NCBI RefSeq assembly: GCF_016907835.1
Contig: NZ_JAFBCT010000001.1
Location: 3,038,001 to 3,102,000, forward strand
Direction: 5' to 3'
Length of the DNA stretch: 64,000 nt
Origin: Agromyces cerinus
Lineage (GTDB): Bacteria; Actinomycetota; Actinomycetes; Actinomycetales; Microbacteriaceae
Below are positions 26,321 through 36,861 of this stretch, piece after piece. The notes under the pieces are model-generated. The model had not been told where the DNA came from and ran no database searches. It saw only the letters and a list, made by a program, of their open reading frames with translations. How positions within the stretch are numbered: the stretch's first letter is position 1; the number at the start of each line of letters is the position of its first letter. The position numbers and the translations under genes are program-made.

Positions 26321-27270
26321 GCACCCTGACCCCCGAACCCATCCCCGCCGTGATCGTCGACGACGTCGAACCCGACCGACCGGCGCGGCCCCGCTACGAC
26401 GACGGCAGCGGCGCCCCGGGCCGCCGCCCCCGACGCGCGATGGGCACCGCCGGAATCGGCAGCCGACCGGGCTTCCTCACCTACGGCCTGCTCGCCGCGT
26501 TCATCATCGGCGGCGCCTACCCGCTCTGGTGGTCGGTCGTCGTCGGCAGCGGCACGAACGCCACCCGCGGCGAGACGCTCCCGCTCGTTCCGGGCGGCAA
26601 CTTCTTCGCCAACGCGGCCAAGGTGCTCGACGCGATCCCGTTCTGGCTCGCCCTCGGCAACTCGATCGTCATCTCGGCGATCATCACGCTCTCGGTCGTG
26701 ACCTTCTCGACGCTCGCCGGCTACGCGTTCGCGAAGCTCCGCTTCCGCGGCCGCGACGGGCTGATGGTCTTCGTCATCGCGACCATGGCGATCCCCACGC
26801 AGCTCGGCATCATCCCGCTCTTCATGGTGATGCGCGAGCTCGGCTGGACCGGCACCATCGGCGCCGTCATCGTGCCGACCCTCGTGACGGCGTTCGGCGT
26901 GTTCTTCATGCGCCAGTACCTCGTCGACGTCATCCCCGACGAGCTCATCGAGGCCGCACGCGTCGACGGCGCGAACCAGATCCGCACCTTCCTGAACGTG
27001 GCCCTGCCCGCGGCCCGCCCAGCGATGGCGATCCTCGGACTCTTCACCTTCATGATGGCGTGGACCGACTACCTGTGGCCGCTCATCGTGCTGAGTCCCG
27101 CGAACCCCACCCTGCAGACGGCACTCAGCCAGTTGCAGTCGGGGTACTACGTCGACTACTCGGTCGTGCTCACCGGGGCGGTGCTCGCCACCATCCCGCT
27201 GCTCGTGCTGTTCGTCATCGCGGGCAAGCAACTCATCTCGGGAATCATGCAAGGAGCTGTGAAGGGTTGA
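26317..27270 (+). CDS. Sugar ABC transporter permease (MalG type, CebG-like)
   Basis: A 317-residue permease. About 50 hydrophilic N-terminal residues precede six membrane helices. The EAA loop is LIEAARVDGANQIRTFLNVALP. ATG at 26317 overlaps the preceding stop by ATGA and has GAGGAGGAG upstream, so it is translationally coupled. It completes the transmembrane channel of the Ceb-like importer. No ATPase gene follows; MsiK-type sharing is typical of this transporter class. Confidence 0.9.
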   Translation: MSTLTPEPIPAVIVDDVEPDRPARPRYDDGSGAPGRRPRRAMGTAGIGSRPGFLTYGLLAAFIIGGAYPLWWSVVVGSGTNATRGETLPLVPGGNFFANAAKVLDAIPFWLALGNSIVISAIITLSVVTFSTLAGYAFAKLRFRGRDGLMVFVIATMAIPTQLGIIPLFMVMRELGWTGTIGAVIVPTLVTAFGVFFMRQYLVDVIPDELIEAARVDGANQIRTFLNVALPAARPAMAILGLFTFMMAWTDYLWPLIVLSPANPTLQTALSQLQSGYYVDYSVVLTGAVLATIPLLVLFVIAGKQLISGIMQGAVKG

Positions 27271-27272
27271 AC

Positions 27273-28724
<1,452 letters not shown>

Positions 28725-28746
28725 ACCGGAGCACGAGAAGGGGCCC

Positions 28747-29769
28747 ATGATGACGGGGAGCATTCCGGCCGGCCACGCGCCGACCCTCGAGATGGTCGCG
28801 GCCCGCGCCGGCGTCTCCCGTGCCACGGTCTCCCGGGTCGTCAACGGGTCCCCGAAGGTGAGCCCCGAGGTCACGGAGGCCGTGCAGGCGGCGATCACCG
28901 CCCTGAACTACGTGCCGAACCGAGCCGCCCGCTCGCTCGCGAGCCGGCGCACCCAGGCCATCGCGCTCATCGTGCCCGAATCGGCGGCGCGCGTCTTCGA
29001 CGACCCGTTCTTCGCCTCGATCGTGCAGGGTGCCGCGCTCGCCCTGGCGGGCACCGAGTACACGTTGAACATGCTCATCGAGTCGGAGCTCGACCCCGAC
29101 AAGACCCGGCGCTACCTGCTCGGCGGCAACGTCGACGGTGCGCTCGTCGTCTCGCACCACACCGGTGACCACTCGTTCGCGCACCTCTCGCGCTCGCTGC
29201 CGCTCGTCTTCGGCGGGCGCCCCCTCGGACCCGAGGAGTCGAGCGGGTACACCGTCGACGTCGACAACGAGCACGGTGCGGCGGCCGCAGCGCAGCACCT
29301 CGTCGACACCGGGCGCACCCGCATCGCGACGATCGCCGGCCCGCAGGACATGCCGCCCGGGGTCGATCGACTGCATGGCTTCACCACGGTGGTCGCACGT
29401 GCCGGGCTCGCCGACGACCTCGTCGACTTCGGCGACTTCACGGCCGCCTCGGGTGCTGCGGCCATGCACCGGCTGCTCGAGCGGGCACCCGATCTCGACG
29501 GCGTGTTCGCCGCGAACGACCAGATGGCGATGGGCGCCCTCTCCGCACTCGCCGATGCCGGGCGCTCGGTGCCCGACGACGTCGCCGTGGTCGGCTTCGA
29601 CGACGACCGCTACGCCGCCACCGCGATGCCGCCGCTCACGACCGTGCGGCAGCCGTCTTCGGAGATGGGCGCCGAGATGGCGCGCAAGCTCGTGCGTCTC
29701 ATCGCCGGCGAAGACGTGGAGCCCGCGACGATCCTGCCGACCGAGCTCGTGGTGCGCCAGTCGGGCTGA
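28747..29769 (+). CDS. LacI-family regulator (CebR-like)
   Basis: A 340-residue LacI protein. The helix-turn-helix (about 13-60) reads LEMVAARAGVSRATVSRVVNG, and the periplasmic-binding-protein-like core follows, with VFAANDQMAMGALSALADAG and DVAVVGFDDDRYA. The start is the first of two ATGs, with GAGAAGGGG upstream. It is the last gene of the cellobiose-type operon. The recognition helix is close to that of CebR-type repressors, and three CebR-box-like palindromes flank the operon promoter, so it probably represses the operon until cellobiose binds. Confidence 0.92.
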   Translation: MMTGSIPAGHAPTLEMVAARAGVSRATVSRVVNGSPKVSPEVTEAVQAAITALNYVPNRAARSLASRRTQAIALIVPESAARVFDDPFFASIVQGAALALAGTEYTLNMLIESELDPDKTRRYLLGGNVDGALVVSHHTGDHSFAHLSRSLPLVFGGRPLGPEESSGYTVDVDNEHGAAAAAQHLVDTGRTRIATIAGPQDMPPGVDRLHGFTTVVARAGLADDLVDFGDFTAASGAAAMHRLLERAPDLDGVFAANDQMAMGALSALADAGRSVPDDVAVVGFDDDRYAATAMPPLTTVRQPSSEMGAEMARKLVRLIAGEDVEPATILPTELVVRQSG

Positions 29770-29796
29770 GCGGGGCGGCATGCGCGCCGCGGCGCT

Positions 29797-30684
29797 TCAG
29801 CGCCCGGTCGGCCCCTGCTCGAACACGACCCCCGCGACATCCGTGAACCGGCCCTTCATGACCGCGATCGCCTCGGGGTTCTCGTCGACGAGCACGAAAC
29901 GGCGGCCGAGCGTCGCGGCGACCGCGCCGGTCGTGCCGGACCCCGCGAAGAAGTCGAGCACCCAGTCGCCCTCGCGGGTCGAGGCCTGCACGATGCGGCG
30001 GAGGATCCCCTCGGGCTTCTGCGTCGGGTAGCCCGTCTTCTCGCGACCGGTCGGCGAGACGATCGTGTGCCACCACACGTCGGTCGGCAGCTTGCCGAGC
30101 TCGGCCTTCTCGGGCGTCACGAGCCCCGGTGCCATGTACGGCTCGCGGTCGACCGAGGTCGAGTCGAACCAGTACGCCGACGGGTTCTTCACGTAGACGA
30201 GGATCGTGTCGTGCTTCGTCGGCCACTTGCGCTTCGCCTTGGCGCCGTAGTCGTAGGCCCAGATCAACTCGTTGAGGAAGCTCTCGCGCCCGAACAGCGC
30301 GTCGAGCAGCACCTTCGCGTAGTGCGCTTCACGGTAGTCGAGGTGCAGGTACAGGGTGCCGTCGTCGGCGAGCAGCCGCCACGCCTCGACCAGCCGGGGC
30401 TCGAGGAAGCCCCAGTAGTCGTCGAAGCGGTCGTCGTAGCGCAGCAGGTCGCCGCGGATTCGCTCGTAGCGCTTGCCCGCGAACCCGGTGATGGTTCCGG
30501 ATGCTTCGGGCGCCGCGTCATCCGTCGGCGGGACGCGCACGTGGCGGGTCGACTGCCGCGTCTGCGCCCGGCCGGTGTTGAACGGCGGGTCGAGGTAGAT
30601 GAGCGTGAACCGGCCGTCGGGCAGCGTCGGCAGCACGGCGAGGTTGTCCGCATGGATGATGCGGTCGGGTTCGTCGCTGCTCAC
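29797..30684 (-). CDS. Orphan site-specific DNA methyltransferase (beta class)
   Basis: A 295-residue DNA amino-methyltransferase. Motif IV is DPPF (32-35) and the SAM-binding motif I is FAGSGTTG (about 246-253), in the order IV, target-recognition region, X, I of the beta class that includes CcrM and many N6-adenine enzymes. No restriction endonuclease or specificity subunit is adjacent; the neighbours are a LacI gene (convergent) and an amidohydrolase. It is therefore an orphan, perhaps regulatory, methylase. The recognition sequence cannot be predicted. N4-cytosine methylation is the alternative. Confidence 0.88.
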   Translation of the reverse strand: MSSDEPDRIIHADNLAVLPTLPDGRFTLIYLDPPFNTGRAQTRQSTRHVRVPPTDDAAPEASGTITGFAGKRYERIRGDLLRYDDRFDDYWGFLEPRLVEAWRLLADDGTLYLHLDYREAHYAKVLLDALFGRESFLNELIWAYDYGAKAKRKWPTKHDTILVYVKNPSAYWFDSTSVDREPYMAPGLVTPEKAELGKLPTDVWWHTIVSPTGREKTGYPTQKPEGILRRIVQASTREGDWVLDFFAGSGTTGAVAATLGRRFVLVDENPEAIAVMKGRFTDVAGVVFEQGPTGR

Positions 30685-30706
30685 CCGTCCAGTCTGTCAG
30701 TCCGGC

Positions 30707-30739
30707 CGCGGGCACGACGCGGACCGGGTCGTGCCCGCG
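30707..30739 (-). terminator. Hairpin downstream of the amidohydrolase gene
   Basis: A perfect 12-bp stem (30707-30718 with 30728-30739) around a 9-nt loop, 36 bp beyond the amidohydrolase stop and 23 bp before the methyltransferase start. It has no U-tract, as is common in high-GC actinobacteria. Confidence 0.65.
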
Positions 30740-30774
30740 TCGTGCCCGACGTCGATGGCTGCGTACCGCCGGGC

Positions 30775-32478
30775 TCAGTGCTCGTGCACGTGCGTGCTCG
30801 CGGCGCCGCCGACGACCCCGACCGGGTCGAGGTCGGCCGGCCCGATCGCCTCCGCGAGTGCGCCTGCGGAGTACACCGTCTCTCCACCGACGATCGTGAG
30901 CTCGGCGTGCTCGGCGAGCAGCGCGGCCGGGTCGTCGTCGTGCACCGTCAGGTCACCCGACCACACCGCGAGGTCGGCGAGCATGCCCGGTGCGATTCGG
31001 CCGAGCGAGTGCTCGAGGTGCCACGCCCGGGCCCCGTGAACGGTGTACGCCTCGAGCGATCGATCGATGCCGACGCGCTCGGCGATCGTCCAGGCGTCGG
31101 CACCGTCGAGTCCGGCCCGCGTGGCCGCAGAGTAGAGCCCCACGAGGGGATCCATCTCGCCCACCTGCCAGTCGCTCGAGAAGGCGACGGTCGCGCCCGA
31201 TTCGAGCAGGCTCCGGAACCGCCAGGCGCGATCCCACCGCTCTTCGCCGACGTTCTCCATCCAGGTGCCCGCAACCAGGTCGGGCGAGCAGTGCCGCGGT
31301 TGCATCGCCGCCGTCACGCCCAGCTCGCGGAAGCGCGGCAGATCGTCGGGGTGCAGGCATTCGACGTGCACGATGCCGTGGCGCCGGTCGTGGGTGCCGT
31401 TGCTGCGCGCCGCCTGCTCGATCGCGTCGAGGGCGAGCCGGATGCCGCCGTCGCCCGTTGCGTGCGTGTGCGTCTGGAAGCCGAGCCGGTCGAGTTCGCC
31501 GATCACGCCCACCAGCTCTCGATCGGGGTAGCTCGGCCGCCCGCGCACCCCGGGCCGGTTCGCGTAGTCCTCGAGCATCAGGGCCGTGTGCGGCTCGATC
31601 ACGTCGTCGGCGTAGAGCTTGACCGGTCCGAGCCGCAGCCGGTCGTCGGCGGGCGCGGAGTCGACGGCCTCACGCAGCTGCGCGCGGAACGCGGCATCCG
31701 CCCCGACCGGGTGGAAGAGCGCCGCGATGACGCGCGAACTCAGTCGGCCCTCGGCGCTCGCACGGGCGAAGAGACCGAGCTCGGCGAGCGGCACCTGCGG
31801 TTCGACGACGGTCGTGATGCCGAGCGACGTGGCCATGTGCATGCTCGCGCAGAGCTTGCGGTAGCGGCGTTCGGGCGAGTACATCGGGATGTCCCGCTGC
31901 AGCGCCGCGAGCCCCGGCCCGGTCATCGCGCTCGTGTAGAAGTCCGTCACCCAGCCGGTCGGCTCGCCGGTGCGGGTGTCGCGTTCCGGCCGCCCCCACG
32001 GGACGTCCGCCCCGTCGGCGATGCCGAGCACGCGCAGCGCGGCGCGGTTCAGCCAGACGGAGTGCTGGTCGTACGTCGTGACGAAGACCGGCCGGTCGGT
32101 CACTCCCTCGAGGTCGGCCGCATTCGGCCGCCGACCCTCGACGATCGAGTACACCGCGTTCTCGGCGCAGACCCAGTCGAGCTCGGGGCGACGCCCCGCG
32201 AACTCGGAGATGCGGCGGCGCACCTCGGCGAGATCGTGAGCTCCTTCGAGCGAGACCGCGTCGGCGTCGAAGCCGAGCAGGAGGTGATTGTGGCTGTCGA
32301 TGATGCCGGGAGTCACGAGGCGACCCGTCGCGTCGATCGTTCGGCGTGCCGCCGGGGCATCCGCCGCGGTGCCGACGTAGGCGATGCGATCGCCCTCGAC
32401 TCCGACGGCGTCGGCCCAGGGCTGCGACCGATCGAAGGTGCGCACGCGCGCCCCGGTGATGAGCAGGTCGATCGTCAC
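30775..32478 (-). CDS. Amidohydrolase family 3 (YtcJ-like) protein
   Basis: A 567-residue metal-dependent amidohydrolase. The first metal motif is IIDSHNHLLLGF (HxH), and downstream His residues lie in HTHATGDGG and GIVHVECLHP, with the terminal Asp in VAFSSDWQVGEMDP. The N- and C-terminal beta segments are the usual composite domain. It should hydrolyse an exocyclic amide or similar bond of a small molecule in the cytoplasm. GTG at 32478 overlaps the permease stop by GTGA, so uptake by the APC permease and hydrolysis are coupled. The actual substrate is unknown. Confidence 0.87.
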   Translation of the reverse strand: MTIDLLITGARVRTFDRSQPWADAVGVEGDRIAYVGTAADAPAARRTIDATGRLVTPGIIDSHNHLLLGFDADAVSLEGAHDLAEVRRRISEFAGRRPELDWVCAENAVYSIVEGRRPNAADLEGVTDRPVFVTTYDQHSVWLNRAALRVLGIADGADVPWGRPERDTRTGEPTGWVTDFYTSAMTGPGLAALQRDIPMYSPERRYRKLCASMHMATSLGITTVVEPQVPLAELGLFARASAEGRLSSRVIAALFHPVGADAAFRAQLREAVDSAPADDRLRLGPVKLYADDVIEPHTALMLEDYANRPGVRGRPSYPDRELVGVIGELDRLGFQTHTHATGDGGIRLALDAIEQAARSNGTHDRRHGIVHVECLHPDDLPRFRELGVTAAMQPRHCSPDLVAGTWMENVGEERWDRAWRFRSLLESGATVAFSSDWQVGEMDPLVGLYSAATRAGLDGADAWTIAERVGIDRSLEAYTVHGARAWHLEHSLGRIAPGMLADLAVWSGDLTVHDDDPAALLAEHAELTIVGGETVYSAGALAEAIGPADLDPVGVVGGAASTHVHEH

Positions 32479-33965
32479 GCGTCGCGCCCTTCGCCTGCCG
32501 CGACCGGGCTGCCGTCGAGGTCGTCGGGGTCGTCGGATGCATCGATCAGGTGCAGCACGCCCGGGCGCTGCCGGAGGTAGAGCACGAAGTACAGGTAGCC
32601 GGCGGCGACGATGCCGAACGCGATCGCGAGGCTGAGCCACTGCGCCGGATCGAGGATGCCGATCACGAAGATCGTGATGATCGCGATGAGCGCGAGCACG
32701 GGCGGCGCCGGCCAGAGCGGCATGCGGTACGTGCCGGCGGCAGCGGGCGAGCGCCGCACGACGAACGCCGCGAGCGCGATGAAGCCGTAGCTGAAGGCGA
32801 GGGTCGAACCGGTGGCGTTCAGCAGCACGTCGAAGGGAACGAAGCACGCCGCCAGCGCGATGACGCCCATGACGATGGTCGCGGCCACCGGCATGCTGGT
32901 GCGCGCCGACACGCGCCCGAGCGACCGCGCGAGCGCAGCCGGCATGGCCTGATCGCGGGCGGCGGCGAAGAGCAGCCGGCCCGACTGCAGGGCGATCGCG
33001 ATGATGGCGTTGATGATGGCGAGCGCGATCGCGATGAGCACGACGACGGTCAGCGTCTCACCGGCACGGGCGGCGAGGAAGCTCTCCACCGGCAGTCCGG
33101 CGCCGAACAGCTCCTCGAGCGAGTCGGCGCCGAGCAGCACGGCGGTGAGCGGCACGAGCTCGGCGATCACCGTGATGACGGCGCTCCAGAGCACGGCCCG
33201 GGCGATGGCGCGCTTCGCGTTCTTCGTCTCCTCGGCGAAGTAGACCGCGCCGCCGTAGCCGTTGTACGAGAAGATGCCCTGGGTCACGGCGAGCACGAGG
33301 CCGGCGATGCCGAGCGGCGCGAGCCCTCCGGTGGCCGCATCGAGTGCCTGCGGGTCGAGGAGGTCGGTGATCGGTCGTTCGATGTGCACGAGTCCGAGCA
33401 CGGCGAGGAGGGCGAGTGCCGCGAGCTCGATGAAGAGGAACACGCCCGTGACCCACGCATTCGTGCGGATGTTGAAGCATGCCGTGACGGTGGCGAGCAC
33501 GATCACGATGAGCGCGGTCGCGAGCGGGTCGAGACCGGCGAGCGCGAAGCCCAGGTAGTCGGCCACGCCGAGCGCGAAGATCGCGATGATGAGCGGCAGG
33601 CTCACGAGGCCGATGAAGAAGACGGCCGCACCCGAGGCCGGTCCGAGCACCCGGCTCACGAGGGAGTAGTCACCGCCGGCGATCGGGTGTCGCGACGCGA
33701 GCTCTGCGTAGCAGAACGCGATGAGGATGCTGATCACGCCGGCGAGCGCGAAGCCCCAGAAGACGCCGGTGCCGTAGCCCGCGAGGGCCGCGCCGCCGAG
33801 GATGAAGACGCTCGAGGCCGGCGAGATGCCCGAGAGGGTGATGAGCACGTTGCCGCCGACGCCGAGCGAGCGCGAGAGCTGGCCGCCGTGCGTCGTCGTC
33901 GCGGCGGTGTCGAGGGCGGGTGATGCCGGGGCGGCGGTGCCGCTCGGGGGGTTCGGCTTGGACAT
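32475..33965 (-). CDS. APC-family amino acid/amine permease
   Basis: A 496-residue secondary transporter with 12 predicted helices. The first helix carries VLITLSGISPASSVFILGGAA, and the second the acidic ELASRHPIAGGDYSLVSRVLG motif of the APC superfamily. The C-terminal 25 residues are hydrophilic and acidic. ATG at 33965 is the first codon after the regulator-binding region. It is divergent from a TetR gene, with a palindrome at 34009-34026 between them, and is translationally coupled to the amidohydrolase. The likely cargo is an amino acid or amine derivative cleaved by that enzyme. Confidence 0.9.
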   Translation of the reverse strand: MSKPNPPSGTAAPASPALDTAATTTHGGQLSRSLGVGGNVLITLSGISPASSVFILGGAALAGYGTGVFWGFALAGVISILIAFCYAELASRHPIAGGDYSLVSRVLGPASGAAVFFIGLVSLPLIIAIFALGVADYLGFALAGLDPLATALIVIVLATVTACFNIRTNAWVTGVFLFIELAALALLAVLGLVHIERPITDLLDPQALDAATGGLAPLGIAGLVLAVTQGIFSYNGYGGAVYFAEETKNAKRAIARAVLWSAVITVIAELVPLTAVLLGADSLEELFGAGLPVESFLAARAGETLTVVVLIAIALAIINAIIAIALQSGRLLFAAARDQAMPAALARSLGRVSARTSMPVAATIVMGVIALAACFVPFDVLLNATGSTLAFSYGFIALAAFVVRRSPAAAGTYRMPLWPAPPVLALIAIITIFVIGILDPAQWLSLAIAFGIVAAGYLYFVLYLRQRPGVLHLIDASDDPDDLDGSPVAAGEGRDA

Positions 33966-34008
33966 GCTTCGATCTCTCTTCGTCGGGGGATGCGGTGCAT
34001 TCAGGTTT

Positions 34009-34026
34009 TTTGACACTAGAGTCAAA
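34009..34026. promoter_or_regulatory. TetR operator between permease and regulator
   Basis: TTTGAC (34009-34014) and GTCAAA (34021-34026) form an 18-bp palindrome with one internal mismatch. A further half-site, GTGTCAA, at 34059-34065 overlaps the TAGTGT -10-like hexamer (34057-34062) of the TetR gene. Both divergent promoters could be controlled. Confidence 0.65.
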
Positions 34027-34069
34027 TAACTCATGCAGTGTTGCACGCCGATCGGATAGTGTCAACGGC

Positions 34070-34672
34070 ATGGCACGACCGAGCACCCAGGAAGCACGAC
34101 GGGCCGCACTGATCGAAGCCACGTACGCGGCCGGGCGCACCCACGGGCTGCGCTCGCTGTCGCTGACGGATGTCGCGGCGCAGGCCGGCCTCACCCGCGG
34201 CGCGATCCTCTACTACTACGAAGACCTCGACGCACTGCTCGTGGAGGCGCACGCAGCCGGCGTCGAACGCTTCTGCGACGCGCGCGACGCCACCATCGCC
34301 GACCTCGCCGATCCGCGCGAGCAGCTCGCAGCGGCGATCGACGCGGGCCTGCCGAGCGGCCCCGACGACGCCCTGATGAGCCTGCTCTACGAGTTCGACG
34401 TGCTCGCCGGCAACTCGGCACTGCACGACGAGCTCGTGCAGAAGCTCTACCTGCGCCAGCTCGAGACGTACCGGGGCATCATCGCGGCGGGGCGCGCCTC
34501 GAGCGCCTTCTCCCCCGGGCTGCCAGACGACGACCTCGCGATGACCTTCGTCGCACTCGAAGACGCCTACGGGTTGCACATCGTCGGCGGCAACGCCCTC
34601 ATGACCGTCGAGAAGGCAGCCGCCGCGATGCGCGCTGTCGCAGCGGAGCTCGGCTGCCCACCCCTCGGGTAG
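34070..34672 (+). CDS. TetR-family regulator
   Basis: A 200-residue TetR protein. The helix-turn-helix (about 28-50) reads LTDVAAQAGLTRGAILYYYED, and the rest is helical ligand domain. ATG at 34070 lies only eight bases after a TAGTGT -10-like hexamer and has no Shine-Dalgarno, so the mRNA may be leaderless. It is divergent from the permease-amidohydrolase operon and probably represses it through the palindrome at 34009-34026. The inducer should be the permease cargo or its hydrolysis product. Confidence 0.9.
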   Translation: MARPSTQEARRAALIEATYAAGRTHGLRSLSLTDVAAQAGLTRGAILYYYEDLDALLVEAHAAGVERFCDARDATIADLADPREQLAAAIDAGLPSGPDDALMSLLYEFDVLAGNSALHDELVQKLYLRQLETYRGIIAAGRASSAFSPGLPDDDLAMTFVALEDAYGLHIVGGNALMTVEKAAAAMRAVAAELGCPPLG

Positions 34673-34690
34673 CTCAGCGAGCCGACAGGG

Positions 34691-35026
34691 TCAGTCGCGG
34701 TCGACGTCGAGGCGGATCGTGCCGCGGAAGCGGTCGGCGCCAACCGGCGCGGGCCGCGAGGCATCCGTGCCGTCGTCGTCGAACGCGATGCCCTTGTCGC
34801 CGTCACCCGGAATCGGTGCGGGAACCGGCAGGCGGCTCTGCCGGTCGAGCTCGACCTGCGCCTCGTGCTTGCGCGGCGCGAAGACCTCGTCGCCGATCAT
34901 CATGACGCCGCCGCCACCGCCACCGCGCTTGGTCTTGTCGGAGAGGTCGATCCAGCCGCGCCGCACGGCGAACGCCACGAAGGCGCCGACGACCGCGGCG
35001 ATGCCGAGCCAGATCCACCAATCCAC
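34691..35026 (-). CDS. Small single-span membrane protein
   Basis: A 111-residue protein with one N-terminal membrane helix (MDWWIWLGIAAVVGAFVAF), a basic stretch, a GGGGGG run, and a soluble acidic cytoplasmic tail ending FRGTIRLDVDRD. I do not recognise a named family. The frame has coding-type third-position GC and stands alone, 19 bp from the convergent TetR stop. A role cannot be assigned. Confidence 0.7.
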   Translation of the reverse strand: MDWWIWLGIAAVVGAFVAFAVRRGWIDLSDKTKRGGGGGGVMMIGDEVFAPRKHEAQVELDRQSRLPVPAPIPGDGDKGIAFDDDGTDASRPAPVGADRFRGTIRLDVDRD

Positions 35027-35089
35027 CCGGCGAGTCTAACGGGGATCGCTGAGCCTTCCTCGCACGGGTGTGGACAGGGGCCGGCGGGC

Positions 35090-36139
35090 TCAGGGCACCC
35101 GGTAGAGCCACTCCCGCGTCGAGAACTTGGACTCGACGAGCGCCTCGGCCTCGGCGAGCTCGTCGGCGGACACGGTGCCGGGGGTCGCCCCGTAGAGCGT
35201 CGTGAACGTCTGCTTCAGGCTCTCGATGACGGCCGCGCGCGACAGCCCGGTCTGCGAGCGGAGCGGGTCGACGCGCTTGGCCGCCGAGGCGATGCCCTTG
35301 TCGCTGATCTTCTCGCGCCCGATGCGCAGCACCTCGAGCATCTTCTCGTTGTCGAGGTCGTACGACATCGTGACGTGGTGCAGCACGCCGCCCGAGCCGA
35401 GTCGCTTCTGGGCGGCGCCGCCGATCTTGCCGAGCGGGCTCGCGATGTCGTTGAGCGGCTGGTACGTCGCCTCGATGCCGATCGCGCGCAGCCCCTGCAG
35501 CACCCAGTCGTCGAGGAACGCGTAGGAGTCGGCGAAGCTCATGCCCTGCACGAGCTCGCCCGGCACGTAGAGGGAGTACGTCACGACGTTGCCGCGCTCC
35601 ATCATCATCGCGCCGCCGCCCGAGATGCGGCGCACGACGTCGAAGCCGTACTTCTCAGCACCCTCGGGGTCGACCTCGTTCTTGACCGACTGGAAGCTGC
35701 CGATGACCACGGCCGACTCATCCCATTCCCAGAAGCGCAGCGTGGGCTTGCGGCGCCCCTCGCCGACGCGGGTCGCGAGCACCTCGTCGAGGGCGAGGTG
35801 GGTGCGCGGCGGCACGGCCGCGTCGTGCACGATCTCCCATTCGTAGTCGGCCCAGCTCGTGGCATCCGTCATCGCCCGTCGCACGGCAACGGCGATCGCC
35901 TCGGCCGAGAAGCCGAGCATGACGGCGTCGTGCCGAAGGCCGGCGGTGATCGCCGCGGCGATCTGCTTCGCATCGGATGCCGCGGAGAGCCCCGTGAGCG
36001 CGGCATCGATGTCGCCCAGCGCCTCGTCGGGTTCGAGGAAGAAGTCGCCCGCGACGCGCGGGTTCACGATCACCCCGTCGCGCACCTCGAAATCGACGAC
36101 CACGAGCTTGCCACCGGGCACCTTGTATTCACCGTGCAT
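35090..36139 (-). CDS. lplA: Lipoate-protein ligase A with permuted domain order
   Basis: A 349-residue enzyme that attaches lipoate to the lipoyl domains of 2-oxoacid dehydrogenases. The catalytic domain (about 95-330) shows RFWEWDESAVVIGSFQS, RRISGGGAMMM and GKIGGAAQKR, with the lysine that contacts the adenylate. Unusually, the segment matching the LplA C-terminal accessory domain (GGKLVVVDFEVRDGVIVNP, about 8-80) comes first. ATG at 36139 (MHGEYKVPGG) is chosen; an upstream in-frame Met adds nine residues. It diverges from the histidine phosphatase gene. Confidence 0.85.
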   Translation of the reverse strand: MHGEYKVPGGKLVVVDFEVRDGVIVNPRVAGDFFLEPDEALGDIDAALTGLSAASDAKQIAAAITAGLRHDAVMLGFSAEAIAVAVRRAMTDATSWADYEWEIVHDAAVPPRTHLALDEVLATRVGEGRRKPTLRFWEWDESAVVIGSFQSVKNEVDPEGAEKYGFDVVRRISGGGAMMMERGNVVTYSLYVPGELVQGMSFADSYAFLDDWVLQGLRAIGIEATYQPLNDIASPLGKIGGAAQKRLGSGGVLHHVTMSYDLDNEKMLEVLRIGREKISDKGIASAAKRVDPLRSQTGLSRAAVIESLKQTFTTLYGATPGTVSADELAEAEALVESKFSTREWLYRVP

Positions 36140-36209
36140 GCGGTACAGCCTACGGATGCCGGGCACGGATGCGGGAGCCTACGATCGAGGGGACGGCAGG
36201 GGGCCCGAG

Positions 36210-36854
36210 ATGACGACGTTCTACCTGGCACGCCACGGCGAGACGACCTGGCACGCCGACCACCGGTACGCGGGAAATTCGGATGTCCCGCTGACGCGCC
36301 ACGGTCTCGGTCAGGCCGCCGCACTCGGCGCCTGGGCCGTCGACGCGCAGCTCGACGCGATCGTCGCCTCGCCGCTCAGCCGTGCGCGGCGTTCGGCCGC
36401 GCCATCCGTCGAGACGACCGGCCTCGCGCTGCGCATCGACGACCGCCTCGTGGAGATCGACTTCGGCGACGGCGAGGGGCTCACCCCGACCGAGCTCGCC
36501 GAGCGGTTCCCCGAGGAGTGGGCGGCGTTCTGCCGTGCCCCGGCGTCGAACCCGTTCCCGGGCGGCGAGCGCGGCCGCGACGGCATCGCCCGCGCCCTGC
36601 CGGTCTTCGACGAGCTCGTCGAGGAGTTCCCCGACGGGCGCGTGCTCATCGTGGCGCACGCGACGCTCATCAGGCTGCTCTTCTGCGACCTCGCCGGCAT
36701 GGACCCCGACGGCTACCGCGACCTGCTGCCGGTGCTCGGCAATTGCAACATCACCACGATCGTCTACCCGTGGGCGACGGAGTCGCAGGTCACGAGCCAT
36801 CCGCGCATCCGGCTGCTCGGCTTCGACGTGCCGCCGGGCCGCGCCGCGATCTGA
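36210..36854 (+). CDS. Histidine phosphatase family protein
   Basis: A 214-residue phosphoglycerate-mutase-like protein. The catalytic signature YLARHGETTW is at the N-terminus, the second histidine is in IVAHATLIRLL, and ASPLSRARRSA supplies the conserved arginine. This fits broad-specificity phosphatases such as those acting on sugar phosphates or cofactor precursors. ATG at 36210 follows GGGGGCCCG. It is convergent with the lipase-like gene, with only 7 bp between stops. The substrate is unknown. Confidence 0.9.
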   Translation: MTTFYLARHGETTWHADHRYAGNSDVPLTRHGLGQAAALGAWAVDAQLDAIVASPLSRARRSAAPSVETTGLALRIDDRLVEIDFGDGEGLTPTELAERFPEEWAAFCRAPASNPFPGGERGRDGIARALPVFDELVEEFPDGRVLIVAHATLIRLLFCDLAGMDPDGYRDLLPVLGNCNITTIVYPWATESQVTSHPRIRLLGFDVPPGRAAI

Positions 36855-36861
36855 CCGCGGC

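Noticed and set aside
29797..30684. A restriction-modification system
   Set aside because: Only the methyltransferase is present; the neighbours are a LacI gene and an amidohydrolase.
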